This document shows positions 25,193 to 33,393 of a stretch of DNA of 64,000 bases, one piece after another. The notes under the pieces were generated by a model. That model had not been told where the DNA came from. It saw only the letters and a list, made by a program, of their open reading frames with translations, and ran no database searches. Numbering within the stretch: position 1 is the first letter of the stretch; every line of letters begins with the position of its first letter. The translations under genes were made by a program, and so were the position numbers. This DNA comes from Mesorhizobium sp. Root102 (GTDB lineage Bacteria > Pseudomonadota > Alphaproteobacteria > Rhizobiales > Rhizobiaceae): assembly GCF_001425625.1 (NCBI RefSeq), contig NZ_LMCP01000034.1:204551-268550 (forward strand), in the 5' to 3' direction.

Positions 25193-25249
25193 CCGATCTT
25201 TTCGCCAGTTTTTCCGAACTGTTGAATATTGTTTCTGAAGTGTGTCTGG
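25193..25249 (-). repeat. Copy 2 of the 55-base shared element
   Basis: Same order of blocks as at 2660-2714: on the minus strand CAGACACACT, AGAAACAA, TTCAACA, then CGGAAAAACTGGCGAAAA. It lies about 30-70 bases upstream of the NRPS start, the same relation as the other copy to its gene. Confidence 0.7.
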
Positions 25250-25380
25250 GCGCTCGTCCGGGCTGACCTACGCGGCCTTGCACGCTGGCGCTGCCAGGCG
25301 CCACGGTTGATGAACGCTCGCTTGCCTGGAACCAGTCTTCACGCCCCGCATTCTATTAGACGAGGCTCAAGGAGAGTGGC

Positions 25381-25998
25381 ATGAAAGCGATTTTGGGATT
25401 GGTTGGTGGCTTCGTGCTGACCCTTGCGGTCTTCGGCAGCGGGCTCGTCTTCGCTGCCTGGCTGCTTGCCTCCAATCCCGTGCATCAGGCAGGGCCCGTT
25501 GCGAGCGTGGCGGAGCTGTGGACGAGGAGCGCGCGGCCGGTGAACACGTCTACGCAGAGCCTGGAGCGGGTGCCCGCCGCGCGGCCCGCGGCGCCGGATG
25601 CCGCCGCCAGGTCGCAGGCGGCGCCGCCGGAAACCGATTCCACCTTGACCGGCGCGGTGGCGACCGCCGCGGGCGAGGGGGCCGTGCTGCCGGCTTCCCA
25701 TGTCAGGTGGTGCGCGAGCCGCTACCGCTCCTACAATGCGGCAGACAACAGCTACATGTCCTATAGCGGCCAGGAGCGCCCGTGCGTCTCGCCCTATCTC
25801 GACACCGCCGCCGCTCACGACGGCGGGGGGCTTTCAGCCAATGTCAGCTATGTCTCGGCGGACAATGCTTCCCTGGTCGCCACGACTGGGCTTTCGGCCG
25901 ACCACGTCGACTCCTGCTTCAGCCGCTACCGCTCCTACCGGCCGGACGACAACAGCTACCAGCCATATTCCGGTGGACCAAGACGTCAGTGCGAGTAG
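25381..25998 (+). CDS. BA14K-like secreted protein with two motifs
   Basis: The 205-residue protein has an N-terminal hydrophobic segment (VGGFVLTLAVFGSGLVFAAWLL) that is a signal anchor or signal peptide, then a Pro/Ala-rich linker. It ends with two copies of the BA14K-type motif: WCASRYRSYNAADNSYMSYS and SCFSRYRSYRPDDNSYQPYS, each closed by a second Cys. Brucella BA14K is an immunogenic, lectin-like surface protein. Two motifs in one chain suggests multivalent binding. It is followed by about 450 bases without a gene. Confidence 0.85.
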   Translation: MKAILGLVGGFVLTLAVFGSGLVFAAWLLASNPVHQAGPVASVAELWTRSARPVNTSTQSLERVPAARPAAPDAAARSQAAPPETDSTLTGAVATAAGEGAVLPASHVRWCASRYRSYNAADNSYMSYSGQERPCVSPYLDTAAAHDGGGLSANVSYVSADNASLVATTGLSADHVDSCFSRYRSYRPDDNSYQPYSGGPRRQCE

Positions 25999-26445
25999 GC
26001 GCCACCTGCTGCTTTGCCATCGCCGGTGCGGGCTGCATTTCGCTCGACCGGCTGGTCGCCGTACCTGCGGCAACGGCGACCAGGAAATGGTCAAGCTGGC
26101 GATTGAGAACCTGTTCTCAGTGGATGTGAGGCTGCCGGTTCAGGGGGTGCGCTGACCCCTGCTGCCCGCAGTCGCCGCTTTGCGGCCGAATTCAACGCAG
26201 AATTCCACTCTTGCAATGGTTGCTACCACGCCGGTTCCCACGCCGGCACAAACACTACGCCCCTATAAGACGCCCCAACAGCGCAGCAACGAACCAGGAC
26301 GGTCGTGCGCTGACAACCTGCCGTCGCGGATCCCGTGGGGATCGCGGCTGGCCGGTCTCGCCCGAAGAGCGAAAGACAGCCTCATGAACGCGATGCGGGC
26401 GGCGCGTCGAGGCCGATGTCAACTTTCAAAAGATGGAGACTTGAA
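25999..26445. other. 447-base gene-free stretch
   Basis: No frame here has a plausible start, family match or codon bias over any length. The 3' part supplies the leader of the DUF680-like gene, with a GGAGAC ribosome-binding site just before its ATG. A GCCGGTTCCCACGCCGGC inverted repeat near 26231 is the only structure I noted. Confidence 0.5.
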
Positions 26446-26691
26446 ATGAAGAAGATCATTCTCAGCATTGCCGCGTTCCTGTTTGCCTCCGGCATGGCTT
26501 TTGCCGGCAGCGACCACTTTGGCTCGGACTTCATCCCTGCCGCCAGCAGCTATCCGACTGCCGGTTCGCATTCGATGGTCTCCGGCGGCGCGGTCGGCGT
26601 CACCACGAGCATCACCGACAGCGCGGTGGAGGCAAATGCGACCTCCGGCATGCCTGCGCCGGGTTATGGCCAGGGCATCTGGGGCCGCTGA
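26446..26691 (+). CDS. Small secreted DUF680-like protein
   Basis: The 81-residue protein has a signal peptide (MKKIILSIAAFLFASGMAFA) with a cleavage AFA-GS. The mature part starts GSDHFGSDF, which resembles the small DUF680 family known mainly from Mesorhizobium. It is rich in Ser, Thr and Gly with no cysteine. The function is unknown. The annotation as DUF680 rests on the signal-plus-GSDH pattern and is moderate. Confidence 0.6.
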   Translation: MKKIILSIAAFLFASGMAFAGSDHFGSDFIPAASSYPTAGSHSMVSGGAVGVTTSITDSAVEANATSGMPAPGYGQGIWGR

Positions 26692-26698
26692 CACCAAG

Positions 26699-26742
26699 GC
26701 CGGCCGCCACGGCCGGCATCCAGGCGGCGGACCGCCGCCTGG
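26699..26742. terminator. Two adjacent GC-rich hairpins after the DUF680-like gene
   Basis: GCCGGCCG..CGGCCGGC at 26699-26717 is followed by CCAGGCGGCGG-A-CCGCCGCCTGG at 26720-26742, the latter with perfect 11-base arms. No T run follows, so these may protect the mRNA 3' end or act with Rho rather than form a classical terminator. Confidence 0.5.
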
Positions 26743-26831
26743 GCTGCGAACTCAGGTCAACAACAGGCCTGACGACGGCGAGTCCGGCGGAGTCGGCAGC
26801 TTCGTTCATGGGGCTTGATAGGAATTTATTC

Positions 26832-26860
26832 TTGACGCTGTGAGGGCAGCTATGCTACAT
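26832..26860 (+). promoter_or_regulatory. Sigma-70-type promoter of a candidate small RNA
   Basis: TTGACG at 26832-26837 and CTACAT at 26855-26860 are separated by 17 bases. This matches the alphaproteobacterial consensus closely. No protein gene starts just downstream; an intrinsic terminator does. Confidence 0.65.
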
Positions 26861-26866
26861 GTCCGC

Positions 26867-26915
26867 CCATGGTGTTGATCTGCACCAGTAACCCGCCCGC
26901 ACAGGCGGGTTTTTG
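26867..26915 (+). ncRNA. Candidate small RNA with intrinsic terminator
   Basis: A predicted start near 26867 is followed within about 50 bases by CCCGCC-N6-GGCGGG and TTTTT (26892-26914). The sequence between contains TGTTGATCTGCACCAGTAAC, which would be single-stranded. A 30-codon frame opens at ATG 26869, but it runs through the terminator. A short regulatory RNA or an attenuated leader is the simplest reading. Confidence 0.5.
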
Positions 26916-27110
26916 CGTTCCATGCTTCGTCAACCAACGCGCCGGCGCCCTAACCCGCTAACCCGGATACTTGCGCTGCTCTCCCCTTGTTGGCCCTTGG
27001 GGAGGTGAAGTCTCCGCCGTAGGGCGCCAACCTTCGCGCGTGATCACGCAAATTTTTTGGATCGTTCGGTTTGGTGCGGCGTTCTTCCCTGACGCAAAGG
27101 AGGAATGACC

Positions 27111-27428
27111 ATGGGCGACGACCGGCACGAGAAGATCCAGAAGCGCGCATACGAATTGTGGGAACGCGACGGCGGTGGCGATCCGGAGCGGCACTGGTAC
27201 CAAGCCGCGGCCGAGATCGACAGGGAGGCTGCGCTGCCACTGACGGCGGACGATGCGCTGCCGCAAACCCGCGAGATCGCCAGCTCCGATGTGCTTACCG
27301 TCGAGGAACTGGCGGTGCGCACCGGCATATCCGGCGACGAGGCGCAGGAACTTCTCGACAGGCTGGGCAGCGACCGCGCCGCGACCGAGCAAGCCGCCCG
27401 CAACCTCAAGGGCAAGCGGCGGTCTTAG
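27111..27428 (+). CDS. DUF2934 domain protein
   Basis: The protein has 105 residues. ATG 27111 is preferred over ATG 27105 because AAAGGAGG (27096-27103) is then at normal spacing. The N-terminal part IQKRAYELWERDGGGDPERHWYQAAAEID is the DUF2934 pattern. The C-terminal part (LTVEELAVRTGISGDEAQEL, then LDRLGSDRAATEQAARNL) looks like a second small helical module resembling those of DUF3606-type stress proteins. It lies just upstream of a 49-residue basic protein gene on the same strand. Confidence 0.8.
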   Translation: MGDDRHEKIQKRAYELWERDGGGDPERHWYQAAAEIDREAALPLTADDALPQTREIASSDVLTVEELAVRTGISGDEAQELLDRLGSDRAATEQAARNLKGKRRS

Positions 27429-27442
27429 CCAGGGAGAGACCA

Positions 27443-27592
27443 ATGATCCGGAAACTCAAGGACGGAAAATATCGCCTCTATTCACGCAAGAAGGACGAAA
27501 AGACCGGCAAGCGGCGGAACCTGGGCACGTTCGATACGCGCGAGGCGGCGGAGAAGCATGAGCGGGAGGTGCAGTATTTCAAGCGGCATTGA
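27443..27592 (+). CDS. 49-residue basic conserved protein
   Basis: The frame starts at ATG 27443 after GGGAGAG and encodes MIRKLKDGKYRLYSRKK, then GKRRNLGTFDTREAAEKHER and EVQYFKRH. The LGTF-TREAAEKHE pattern with strand-like KYRLYSRK resembles small DNA-binding folds such as the arm-binding domain of tyrosine recombinases, but this is only a resemblance. A decayed copy with an in-frame stop lies at 32929-33081. It follows the DUF2934 gene by 14 bases and is probably co-transcribed. Confidence 0.75.
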   Translation: MIRKLKDGKYRLYSRKKDEKTGKRRNLGTFDTREAAEKHEREVQYFKRH

Positions 27593-27687
27593 ACGATGCA
27601 CCGCTGACCAATTGCCATGCCGCGCGGCCGGCCCGGCATGACAATTGTCGCCACTTCGCTGGCCTCCCGCAGGCTTCCCGACTCTCC

Positions 27688-28839
27688 TCAAACGATCTTG
27701 ATGCGCCGCGTCACCTGGCCATTGCTCTCCCAGTATGTGTGCTTCTTGGCGATCAAGGGATCGTCCATTGCCGGTTGAACCTGCCCCGTGGTGCTGACCG
27801 CGCGCGAGGTCACCGTGTGCTCTCCCAGCGAGGGGTTTGCCCAGGGCATGGACCAGATTTTCCAGGCGTGTTCGGCCTCCTCGCTGTGGTCGATGGTCGC
27901 CGGCGCCCAGGGCGCTTGATCGATTTGCACTTCGACCCGGTCGATCGGTGCGCCCCAAGCCGCGCCGACGATGGCGTAGTCGGAGCCTTTCTTGGTGACC
28001 TTCGCGGGTGCCGACTTCAGCAGCGCCCGGCCCACCGAGGTCTCGGCCCATACGGTCTCGCCATTGTGGTCTTCCTCCCGGATGGTGACATAGTCGCGGG
28101 CCATCAGAAGGCTCATGAAGCGGGTGTCGCGAACCTCGATGCGCTTCAGCCACTTGACGTTGGCGATCCCGTACCAGCCCGGAGCAATGAGCCGCAGCGG
28201 GAAGCCGTTGGGCGCCGGCAAGGCGGCGCCGTTCATTTCGTAGCAGAGCAGATTGGCGGGGTTCATCGCGTCGGCGAGCGCCATGCTGCGCGCGAAATTC
28301 TGCTTCATCTTCACGTCGCGTATCGCGACCTCGCTTTCGTCAGTGCCGAAAAAGACGACCTCGATGCCCTCTTTCAGAACGCCGGCTTCCTCGAGGATAG
28401 GCGCGAGCGGTGTCCCTGCCCATTTGGCATTGCCGATGCCGCCGGTGAAAAAGGGAAACCCGTGGTTGCCCGAGCATTCCACCGTGAAAACGACCTCCTG
28501 GCGCGGCCGTGCCCTGATGTCGGCGAGCGTCAGCTTCAGGGGCTTCTTGACCAGGCCCTCGATCTCCATGGACCATGTCTTCTCGTCGATCGTCGGTCGA
28601 TTGAAATGCGAGATGCTGAAGAACTTTTCGTTTGGCGTTATCCAGCTATCCAGATCCTCCCAGACAAGCTGCGTCTTGATACCTTCCGGATTGGGGTTTT
28701 CGGTCGGCTGATCCAGCCACGGAACAACTTCCTCGCCCGCCTGTGTTGGAAAAGCGTAAGCGCGACGCGAGAGAGCAGCGATTGCGACAAGAGCAGCACT
28801 TCCTTGAACAAGAAATTCCCTGCGTTGAAAGCTATGCAT
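27688..28839 (-). CDS. Tat-exported sulfite oxidase-family molybdoenzyme
   Basis: The 383-residue protein from ATG 28839 begins MHSFQRREFLVQGSAALVAI, a Tat signal that includes the twin Arg. The molybdopterin domain holds the catalytic Cys in FTVECSGNHGFP. The dimerisation domain follows (residues about 280-380, RVEVQIDQAPWAPATI). Such enzymes oxidise sulfite or related oxyanions in the periplasm and pass electrons to a cytochrome c. No cytochrome or heme protein gene adjoins it, so its partner is encoded elsewhere. A length of 383 fits SorA/SoxC-like proteins. Confidence 0.88.
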   Translation of the reverse strand: MHSFQRREFLVQGSAALVAIAALSRRAYAFPTQAGEEVVPWLDQPTENPNPEGIKTQLVWEDLDSWITPNEKFFSISHFNRPTIDEKTWSMEIEGLVKKPLKLTLADIRARPRQEVVFTVECSGNHGFPFFTGGIGNAKWAGTPLAPILEEAGVLKEGIEVVFFGTDESEVAIRDVKMKQNFARSMALADAMNPANLLCYEMNGAALPAPNGFPLRLIAPGWYGIANVKWLKRIEVRDTRFMSLLMARDYVTIREEDHNGETVWAETSVGRALLKSAPAKVTKKGSDYAIVGAAWGAPIDRVEVQIDQAPWAPATIDHSEEAEHAWKIWSMPWANPSLGEHTVTSRAVSTTGQVQPAMDDPLIAKKHTYWESNGQVTRRIKIV

Positions 28840-28929
28840 GTTGGTTACCTCCCAGTTGATCCGGAACAGGCTGCAACGTGCGTTAGGCCGTAGCCTGATC
28901 ACGGATAGGCGACAATGAAAGTACTCCCC

Positions 28930-28947
28930 ATCCGGAAGTATCCGGAT
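28930..28947. promoter_or_regulatory. Inverted repeat upstream of the molybdoenzyme gene
   Basis: ATCCGG-AAGTAT-CCGGAT is a perfect inverted repeat with 6-base arms and 6-base spacer, about 90 bases upstream of the start at 28839. It is a candidate operator; no regulator gene adjoins it. Confidence 0.4.
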
Positions 28948-29034
28948 AGGTCGGACAATCACCGACGCACCTCAAGCATGTGAAGCGTTGGGCGAAACTC
29001 TAGCTGCGTTTCGCAATCCAAGAGTGCGCCTTTG

Positions 29035-29067
29035 AAAAGGACATGTCCACAACTTGGACGGGACATG
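29035..29067 (-). terminator. Likely terminator of the cyclase operon
   Basis: On the minus strand CATGTCC-N12-GGACATG is followed by TCCTTTTC. It lies about 100 bases after the cyclase stop at 29164. The remaining gene-free stretch 28840-29163 holds only this and the inverted repeat near 28930. Confidence 0.5.
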
Positions 29068-29163
29068 ATGACTTTGTGGCATTCTGGAGAGATTTCCTCA
29101 AAAAAATTGCTGCTCAGATCGCAACCGGCCGGCCGGGCCTTCGGTGGCGCCGGCCATCCTTGA

Positions 29164-31041
29164 TCAGGGCCTGATCCTCGCCGTCCGTGCACTTTGCCAG
29201 AACCTGATTGCGAGCGAGCCGGATCGCCCACGGATCTGTGTTTCCACAGGCCCTTTCAGGGTACCGGAGCTGAACAACGCGCAGTCGCGGCCGGCGACAT
29301 CGAGCATCTTGTCACTCACCGCGACGTCGGCATTGTGGTCGGCCGCGATCTCCATCAAGCGACTGGCAACGTTGACAGTGTCGCCTATGGCGGCGATGTG
29401 CTGACGGCCTTCGCTGCCGAGTCGAGAGGCCACGATCGTCCCGTGGTGGGCTCCAATCTTGAAGCCGAGCCGGGATGCGGTCGATGCAGGCAACGAGGCG
29501 AGCCAATCGTTGGTGCGGCTGGAGAGTCCCACACAACAGCGGGCGGCATTGAAGGCGTCATTTGCCGCTGGTTCCGGCAGACCGAACAGGATCATGGCTC
29601 CGTCACCCATGAAACTCGTGACGACGCCACCGCAGCGCGTCACTTCTTCGTCGACCAACGCATGAAAACTGTTCAGCAGTTCGCGTGTGGCGATCGGCCC
29701 CAAGGATTCACTCAGTCCGGTGAAGCCGGATAGGTCGATGAACAGGATGGCGGCGTCTCCCCGGACGGGGTCCGAGAGGAAGTCGCCATGCCTGGCGAGC
29801 CACTCCCCCATGCCTGGGGCTTCAACGCGTTGAAGCAATTGGCTCTGCGTTGCGAAAAATTGGGCCCGGCTCCTGCCCAGCCACAGCTGCGCGGCCCCGA
29901 ACAGGATAGCCGGCGGGATGGCGGCGGCCATCGGCAACGCGGCGCTCAGCCAGATGTGGTGCGAGAAAGCGGTCATGTTGACCACGAACCAGATCAAGAC
30001 CACGCCGGCGATCGCCGCGAGGCCGCTGGCGTTTCGCCGCCAAGCCAACAGCCCCACGAGGATCATGGGCAGCACCGCTGCAAAGCCGGCATCCGCAAGC
30101 CGGACATACTGGTCCCGCACCGTTCCGTCGCCGGTCATCAGATGGGCAATCGCCGTCGACATGACTTCGACGCCCGGGAGTATGGGATCGAACGGTGTCG
30201 GGAAGACATCGCCGGTGCCGGTTGCGGTCGCTCCGATCACGACAACTCGATCCCGGATGGTGCCGGGATCGAGTTGGCCCTCCAGCACGGTCGCCGCGCT
30301 GATCGTGCGGATCGTGCCGCGAGGGCCGTAGAATGTCAGAGGCAGGATGTGACCAATGTCCGTCCGGATCGGCCGTCCGCCCAGGGACAGATGATCGGGT
30401 GCGATTTCCGGATCCCCGCCTGCCGCCATGGTGGCGACACGCAAGGAGAAAGACGCTTCCAGCCGGTCTCCGGCCCGAAACAGCAACGGCACGAAGCGGG
30501 GCGTTCCCGTCTTGTCGGTGACCACGTTGACGACGCCGACAGCGGCGGCATCCGAGAACGCTTTCAGGGGCCACAGAAACCGCTCGGCATTCGGCACGCG
30601 GGCGAGGGGCCCTTCGCCCTCGGCCACCGTCCATTGTTCACCTCCGGGGTAGACCGCCGCGGCGGCGATGACGCTTGCCCCCCTGCCCAGCGAACGCGCG
30701 AGCGCCTCATCATTGTCTTTTGCGCCGGGATCGACCAGCAGCAGGTCGAGCGCAATGGCTTTTGGTCCAAGGCCGGCTATCGTATCGACAAGCCGGGCAA
30801 GCGTGGCGCGGCTGAGGGGATATGTGCCCTCGTGCCGCACCGCTTCATCGTCTATGGCGACAATGGTGATCAGCTCCGGTGGCTTTGCCGGTCCTCGAAC
30901 GAGCGTTCGAAGGTCGGTCATCGTTGCTTCGACGCGATCGAGAAACCACAGATGACCGCGCCAGTGCGCGAAGCCCAGGCCGGCGCCCCAAAGACCCGCG
31001 AGAATGAGCGCGATCAGCGTCGGAAGCGCCCGCCCGCCCAC
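29164..31041 (-). CDS. CHASE2-domain class III adenylate/guanylate cyclase
   Basis: The 625-residue protein has a first membrane segment (LPTLIALILAGLWGAGLGFA), a large extracytoplasmic CHASE2 sensor (residues about 40-320, with VAIDDEAVRHEGTYPLSR), three further membrane helices at about 330-410, and a C-terminal cyclase domain. The cyclase has both metal aspartates (ILFIDLSGFT and FMGDGAMILFG) and the NVASR transition-state pair (TVNVASRLMEI). It should convert ATP to cAMP in response to an external cue. It follows the FecR-domain gene by 6 bases in one operon. Confidence 0.93.
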   Translation of the reverse strand: MGGRALPTLIALILAGLWGAGLGFAHWRGHLWFLDRVEATMTDLRTLVRGPAKPPELITIVAIDDEAVRHEGTYPLSRATLARLVDTIAGLGPKAIALDLLLVDPGAKDNDEALARSLGRGASVIAAAAVYPGGEQWTVAEGEGPLARVPNAERFLWPLKAFSDAAAVGVVNVVTDKTGTPRFVPLLFRAGDRLEASFSLRVATMAAGGDPEIAPDHLSLGGRPIRTDIGHILPLTFYGPRGTIRTISAATVLEGQLDPGTIRDRVVVIGATATGTGDVFPTPFDPILPGVEVMSTAIAHLMTGDGTVRDQYVRLADAGFAAVLPMILVGLLAWRRNASGLAAIAGVVLIWFVVNMTAFSHHIWLSAALPMAAAIPPAILFGAAQLWLGRSRAQFFATQSQLLQRVEAPGMGEWLARHGDFLSDPVRGDAAILFIDLSGFTGLSESLGPIATRELLNSFHALVDEEVTRCGGVVTSFMGDGAMILFGLPEPAANDAFNAARCCVGLSSRTNDWLASLPASTASRLGFKIGAHHGTIVASRLGSEGRQHIAAIGDTVNVASRLMEIAADHNADVAVSDKMLDVAGRDCALFSSGTLKGPVETQIRGRSGSLAIRFWQSARTARIRP

Positions 31042-31047
31042 TGCGGC

Positions 31048-31581
31048 TCACAGGCCGAAACGGGCCAGCAATGCGGAAACGCGCTTGGCGGGCCAGCGCT
31101 TGACGGTCAGTGGTGCCGTTCCGGGCACGACGTCGACGCCTTCGCCCGGCGCAAGCACCACGCCGGCATCGGACGCCCGCCTGTGCACGGCGACGCGACC
31201 CCTGAGGACGAAAACAGACGTCTTGCCCTCGCCAGTGTCGATTGCCCATTTGGTGCCGCGCACCGCGGCGATCGCCTGCGGGGTGACAACCGCGAAGCCA
31301 CCCGGGACCGACCCGACTGGTGCATCGAGCAGCAGCGCCTTGCGCCGCAATCTGACCCCGTCGGCCTTGCCGTTTCGATCGCCGTCCTCCAGCGTAAAAC
31401 GAGCGCCTTCTTCCACAATGATGGTGAGGCCCTTCCGACATTTCAGAATCTGCCGGGCCGTACCGGCCACCGGCTCGAGCTTACACCCCGCGTCCTGCGC
31501 CAGGGCGGCATCCACTCGGAAGACACCGGCAAACAGGCCAGCCACCACCAGGCTGCGGAAAAATCGGTCCCTTGCGTTCAT
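31048..31581 (-). CDS. Secreted FecR-domain protein
   Basis: The 177-residue protein from ATG 31581 has a signal peptide (RFFRSLVVAGLFAGVFRV, cleavage after ALAQ) and a FecR-like beta domain: VVTPQAIAAVRGTKWAID, VFVLRGRVAVHRR and LAPGEGVDVVPG. Classical FecR proteins are membrane anti-sigma factors, but this one has no membrane anchor beyond the signal and no sigma factor nearby. It is the first gene of the FecR-cyclase operon, so it may be a periplasmic ligand or modulator for the CHASE2 sensor. Confidence 0.85.
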   Translation of the reverse strand: MNARDRFFRSLVVAGLFAGVFRVDAALAQDAGCKLEPVAGTARQILKCRKGLTIIVEEGARFTLEDGDRNGKADGVRLRRKALLLDAPVGSVPGGFAVVTPQAIAAVRGTKWAIDTGEGKTSVFVLRGRVAVHRRASDAGVVLAPGEGVDVVPGTAPLTVKRWPAKRVSALLARFGL

Positions 31582-31790
31582 CGACGTCCCCTTTGCTCTT
31601 GCGAAATCTTGCGGCCAAGAAAATCTTGCCGGCGCCAGCCCGGCAGCACGCTTGCGAACCGCACTTGCAGCCGTGTTGCGCCGCGGCAGCATGCCGACCG
31701 GCGATCTTAACACGACAACCCGGCTCCGACACCAAGCAAGGGCACGATGCAAACCAAGCGCTGACGGCCCTGCCGTCACTCGCAAGATTT

Positions 31791-32744
31791 CTATTCCACG
31801 CGTGGTTGAGCTGGCGTGGGTTTGACCACGGTTGCGAGTATGATGCCGGCAACGATGAAGGCCGCACCGACCAGATCGTAGTCGTGCAAGCCCTCGCCGA
31901 GCAGCAGATAGGCGAGCATGGCCACGAACACCGTCTGCAGGTAGAGCAGCATGCTTGCCCGGCTCGCGCCGAGCGTTTCCACGCTTTTGTTGTAGAGATA
32001 GTACATCAAGGCGCCGCCGGGGCCTGCCAGATAGGCGAGCGCGAGAATGCTGTCGACGTCCATGGCGGAGCGTTCATCGTTGAACAATTCCCACACATGG
32101 AAAGGCAAGGCGACCAGCGCACCGGCGCCGAGCAGCAGCACGACCATCGGCAGCAGTTCGATGCCGAATTTGGCACGGCGCAAAAGCACGGTGTAGAGGC
32201 CCCAGCAGAACGCGCTGCCGACGATCCACAGCTCGCCGGCGTTGACCTTGAGTTGCAGCAGCGCCGTCAGGTTGCCGTGGGCAACGATGAAAATCATCCC
32301 GGCAAGCGCAACCAGCGCGCCAAGCGACTTCCACAGCCCGAGCGGCTCGCCAAGCACGAAACGGGCGAGCACCATCGTCATGACAGGCGACAGCGCCATG
32401 ATGATGCCGGCCGTGGTGGCGTCGGTGTCGTTGAGGCCATGGTAGATCATGCCCTGGCACAGCGTGAGGCCGATCGCCCCCACGGCGACGACCTCCACGG
32501 CGCGCGTCCGCAAAAGCCCGATCATCGCCTCGTGATGACGGTGCACGATCGGCAGCAGGATGGCGCAAGCAAGCGTCAGCCGCCAGAAGCAGAGGCCCCA
32601 GGGCGGCATTTCAGGCGCCACCCATTTGGCCGCGATATAGACACCGGCCGAAAGCAGCCAGCACAGGACGGCGGCCGGATAGCCGGCCAGGGAGGGGCCG
32701 GCCACGGGTTGCGCGGCCTGATGCGCTATCGGCATTGCCTGCAT
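31791..32744 (-). CDS. EamA family (DMT) transporter
   Basis: The 317-residue inner-membrane protein has ten predicted helices arranged as two EamA repeats, for instance AVLCWLLSAGVYIAAKWVAP and VGSAFCWGLYTVLLRRAK. These drug/metabolite transporters export amino acids or small metabolites. The C-terminal end is HDYDLVGAAFIVAGIILAT followed by a charged tail. It stands alone, converging with nothing and upstream of the decayed small-gene copy. The substrate cannot be inferred. Confidence 0.9.
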   Translation of the reverse strand: MQAMPIAHQAAQPVAGPSLAGYPAAVLCWLLSAGVYIAAKWVAPEMPPWGLCFWRLTLACAILLPIVHRHHEAMIGLLRTRAVEVVAVGAIGLTLCQGMIYHGLNDTDATTAGIIMALSPVMTMVLARFVLGEPLGLWKSLGALVALAGMIFIVAHGNLTALLQLKVNAGELWIVGSAFCWGLYTVLLRRAKFGIELLPMVVLLLGAGALVALPFHVWELFNDERSAMDVDSILALAYLAGPGGALMYYLYNKSVETLGASRASMLLYLQTVFVAMLAYLLLGEGLHDYDLVGAAFIVAGIILATVVKPTPAQPRVE

Positions 32745-32928
32745 GTCATGTCCTCCCCCTTCGATGACCTCGGCCAGCCAACATAACCTGTGTCGTTGGG
32801 TCGTGCATCCGTTTTGAAAGGCGAGAAGGGATCCGCGCTCGGCCGCCCTATGTCTTCGATGGAGCGAGGAGTTCTTGCTCGTGAGGGGATGCGACGACCG
32901 GAACGGGTCAATTCACGACATCGGACAT

Positions 32929-33081
32929 TGGAAGTTCAACGTCCTGAAAGATGGAAAATACCGCCTCTAGTCGCGCGAGAAGGACGAAAAGACCGGCAAG
33001 CGGCGGAACCTCGGCACGTTCGATACGCGCGAGGCGACCGAGAAGCACGAGCGGGAGGTGCAGTATTTCAAGCTGCAGTGA
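32929..33081 (+). pseudogene. Decayed copy of the 49-residue basic protein gene
   Basis: The frame reads VLKDGKYRL, then a TAG stop at 32968-32970, then SREKDEKTGKRRNLGTFDTR and EVQYFKLQ. This is almost the whole of the 27443-27592 protein, with the start region lost. Nucleotide identity across the shared part is high, so the duplication is fairly recent. The remaining gene-free stretch to 33393 holds nothing I could support. Confidence 0.8.
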
Positions 33082-33393
33082 GGGTAAGGGTGGTGGTGCT
33101 TGCGACGGGCAGTGGCGATGGCGATACATCCCATGCCACCCTGAACGGGCTGACCTCAACTCCGCCAAGCGCAACAGCAGCAATGCGACCCATCGCGGAC
33201 GTTCAGGCAAACTTTGCCTCGATCCGGAAGCGGACGTTGGTGGCGTTCCATCAAACGGCGGCCTCGCGCCTAAGGAAAGTCGTTCCTGGTGATCCCACCC
33301 GCTGTCCGAAGGAGGCACTCCTGGCCGGCGGACTCGAGTGCATGCACACGGTCCTCATCCGATACAGCGAAAACGTCATCGGCGCGAAACATC

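Noticed and set aside
26869..26961. A 30-codon leader peptide starting MVLICTSNPPAQAG
   Set aside because: It runs straight through the intrinsic terminator and has no ribosome-binding site. I treat the transcript as a small RNA, with low certainty.
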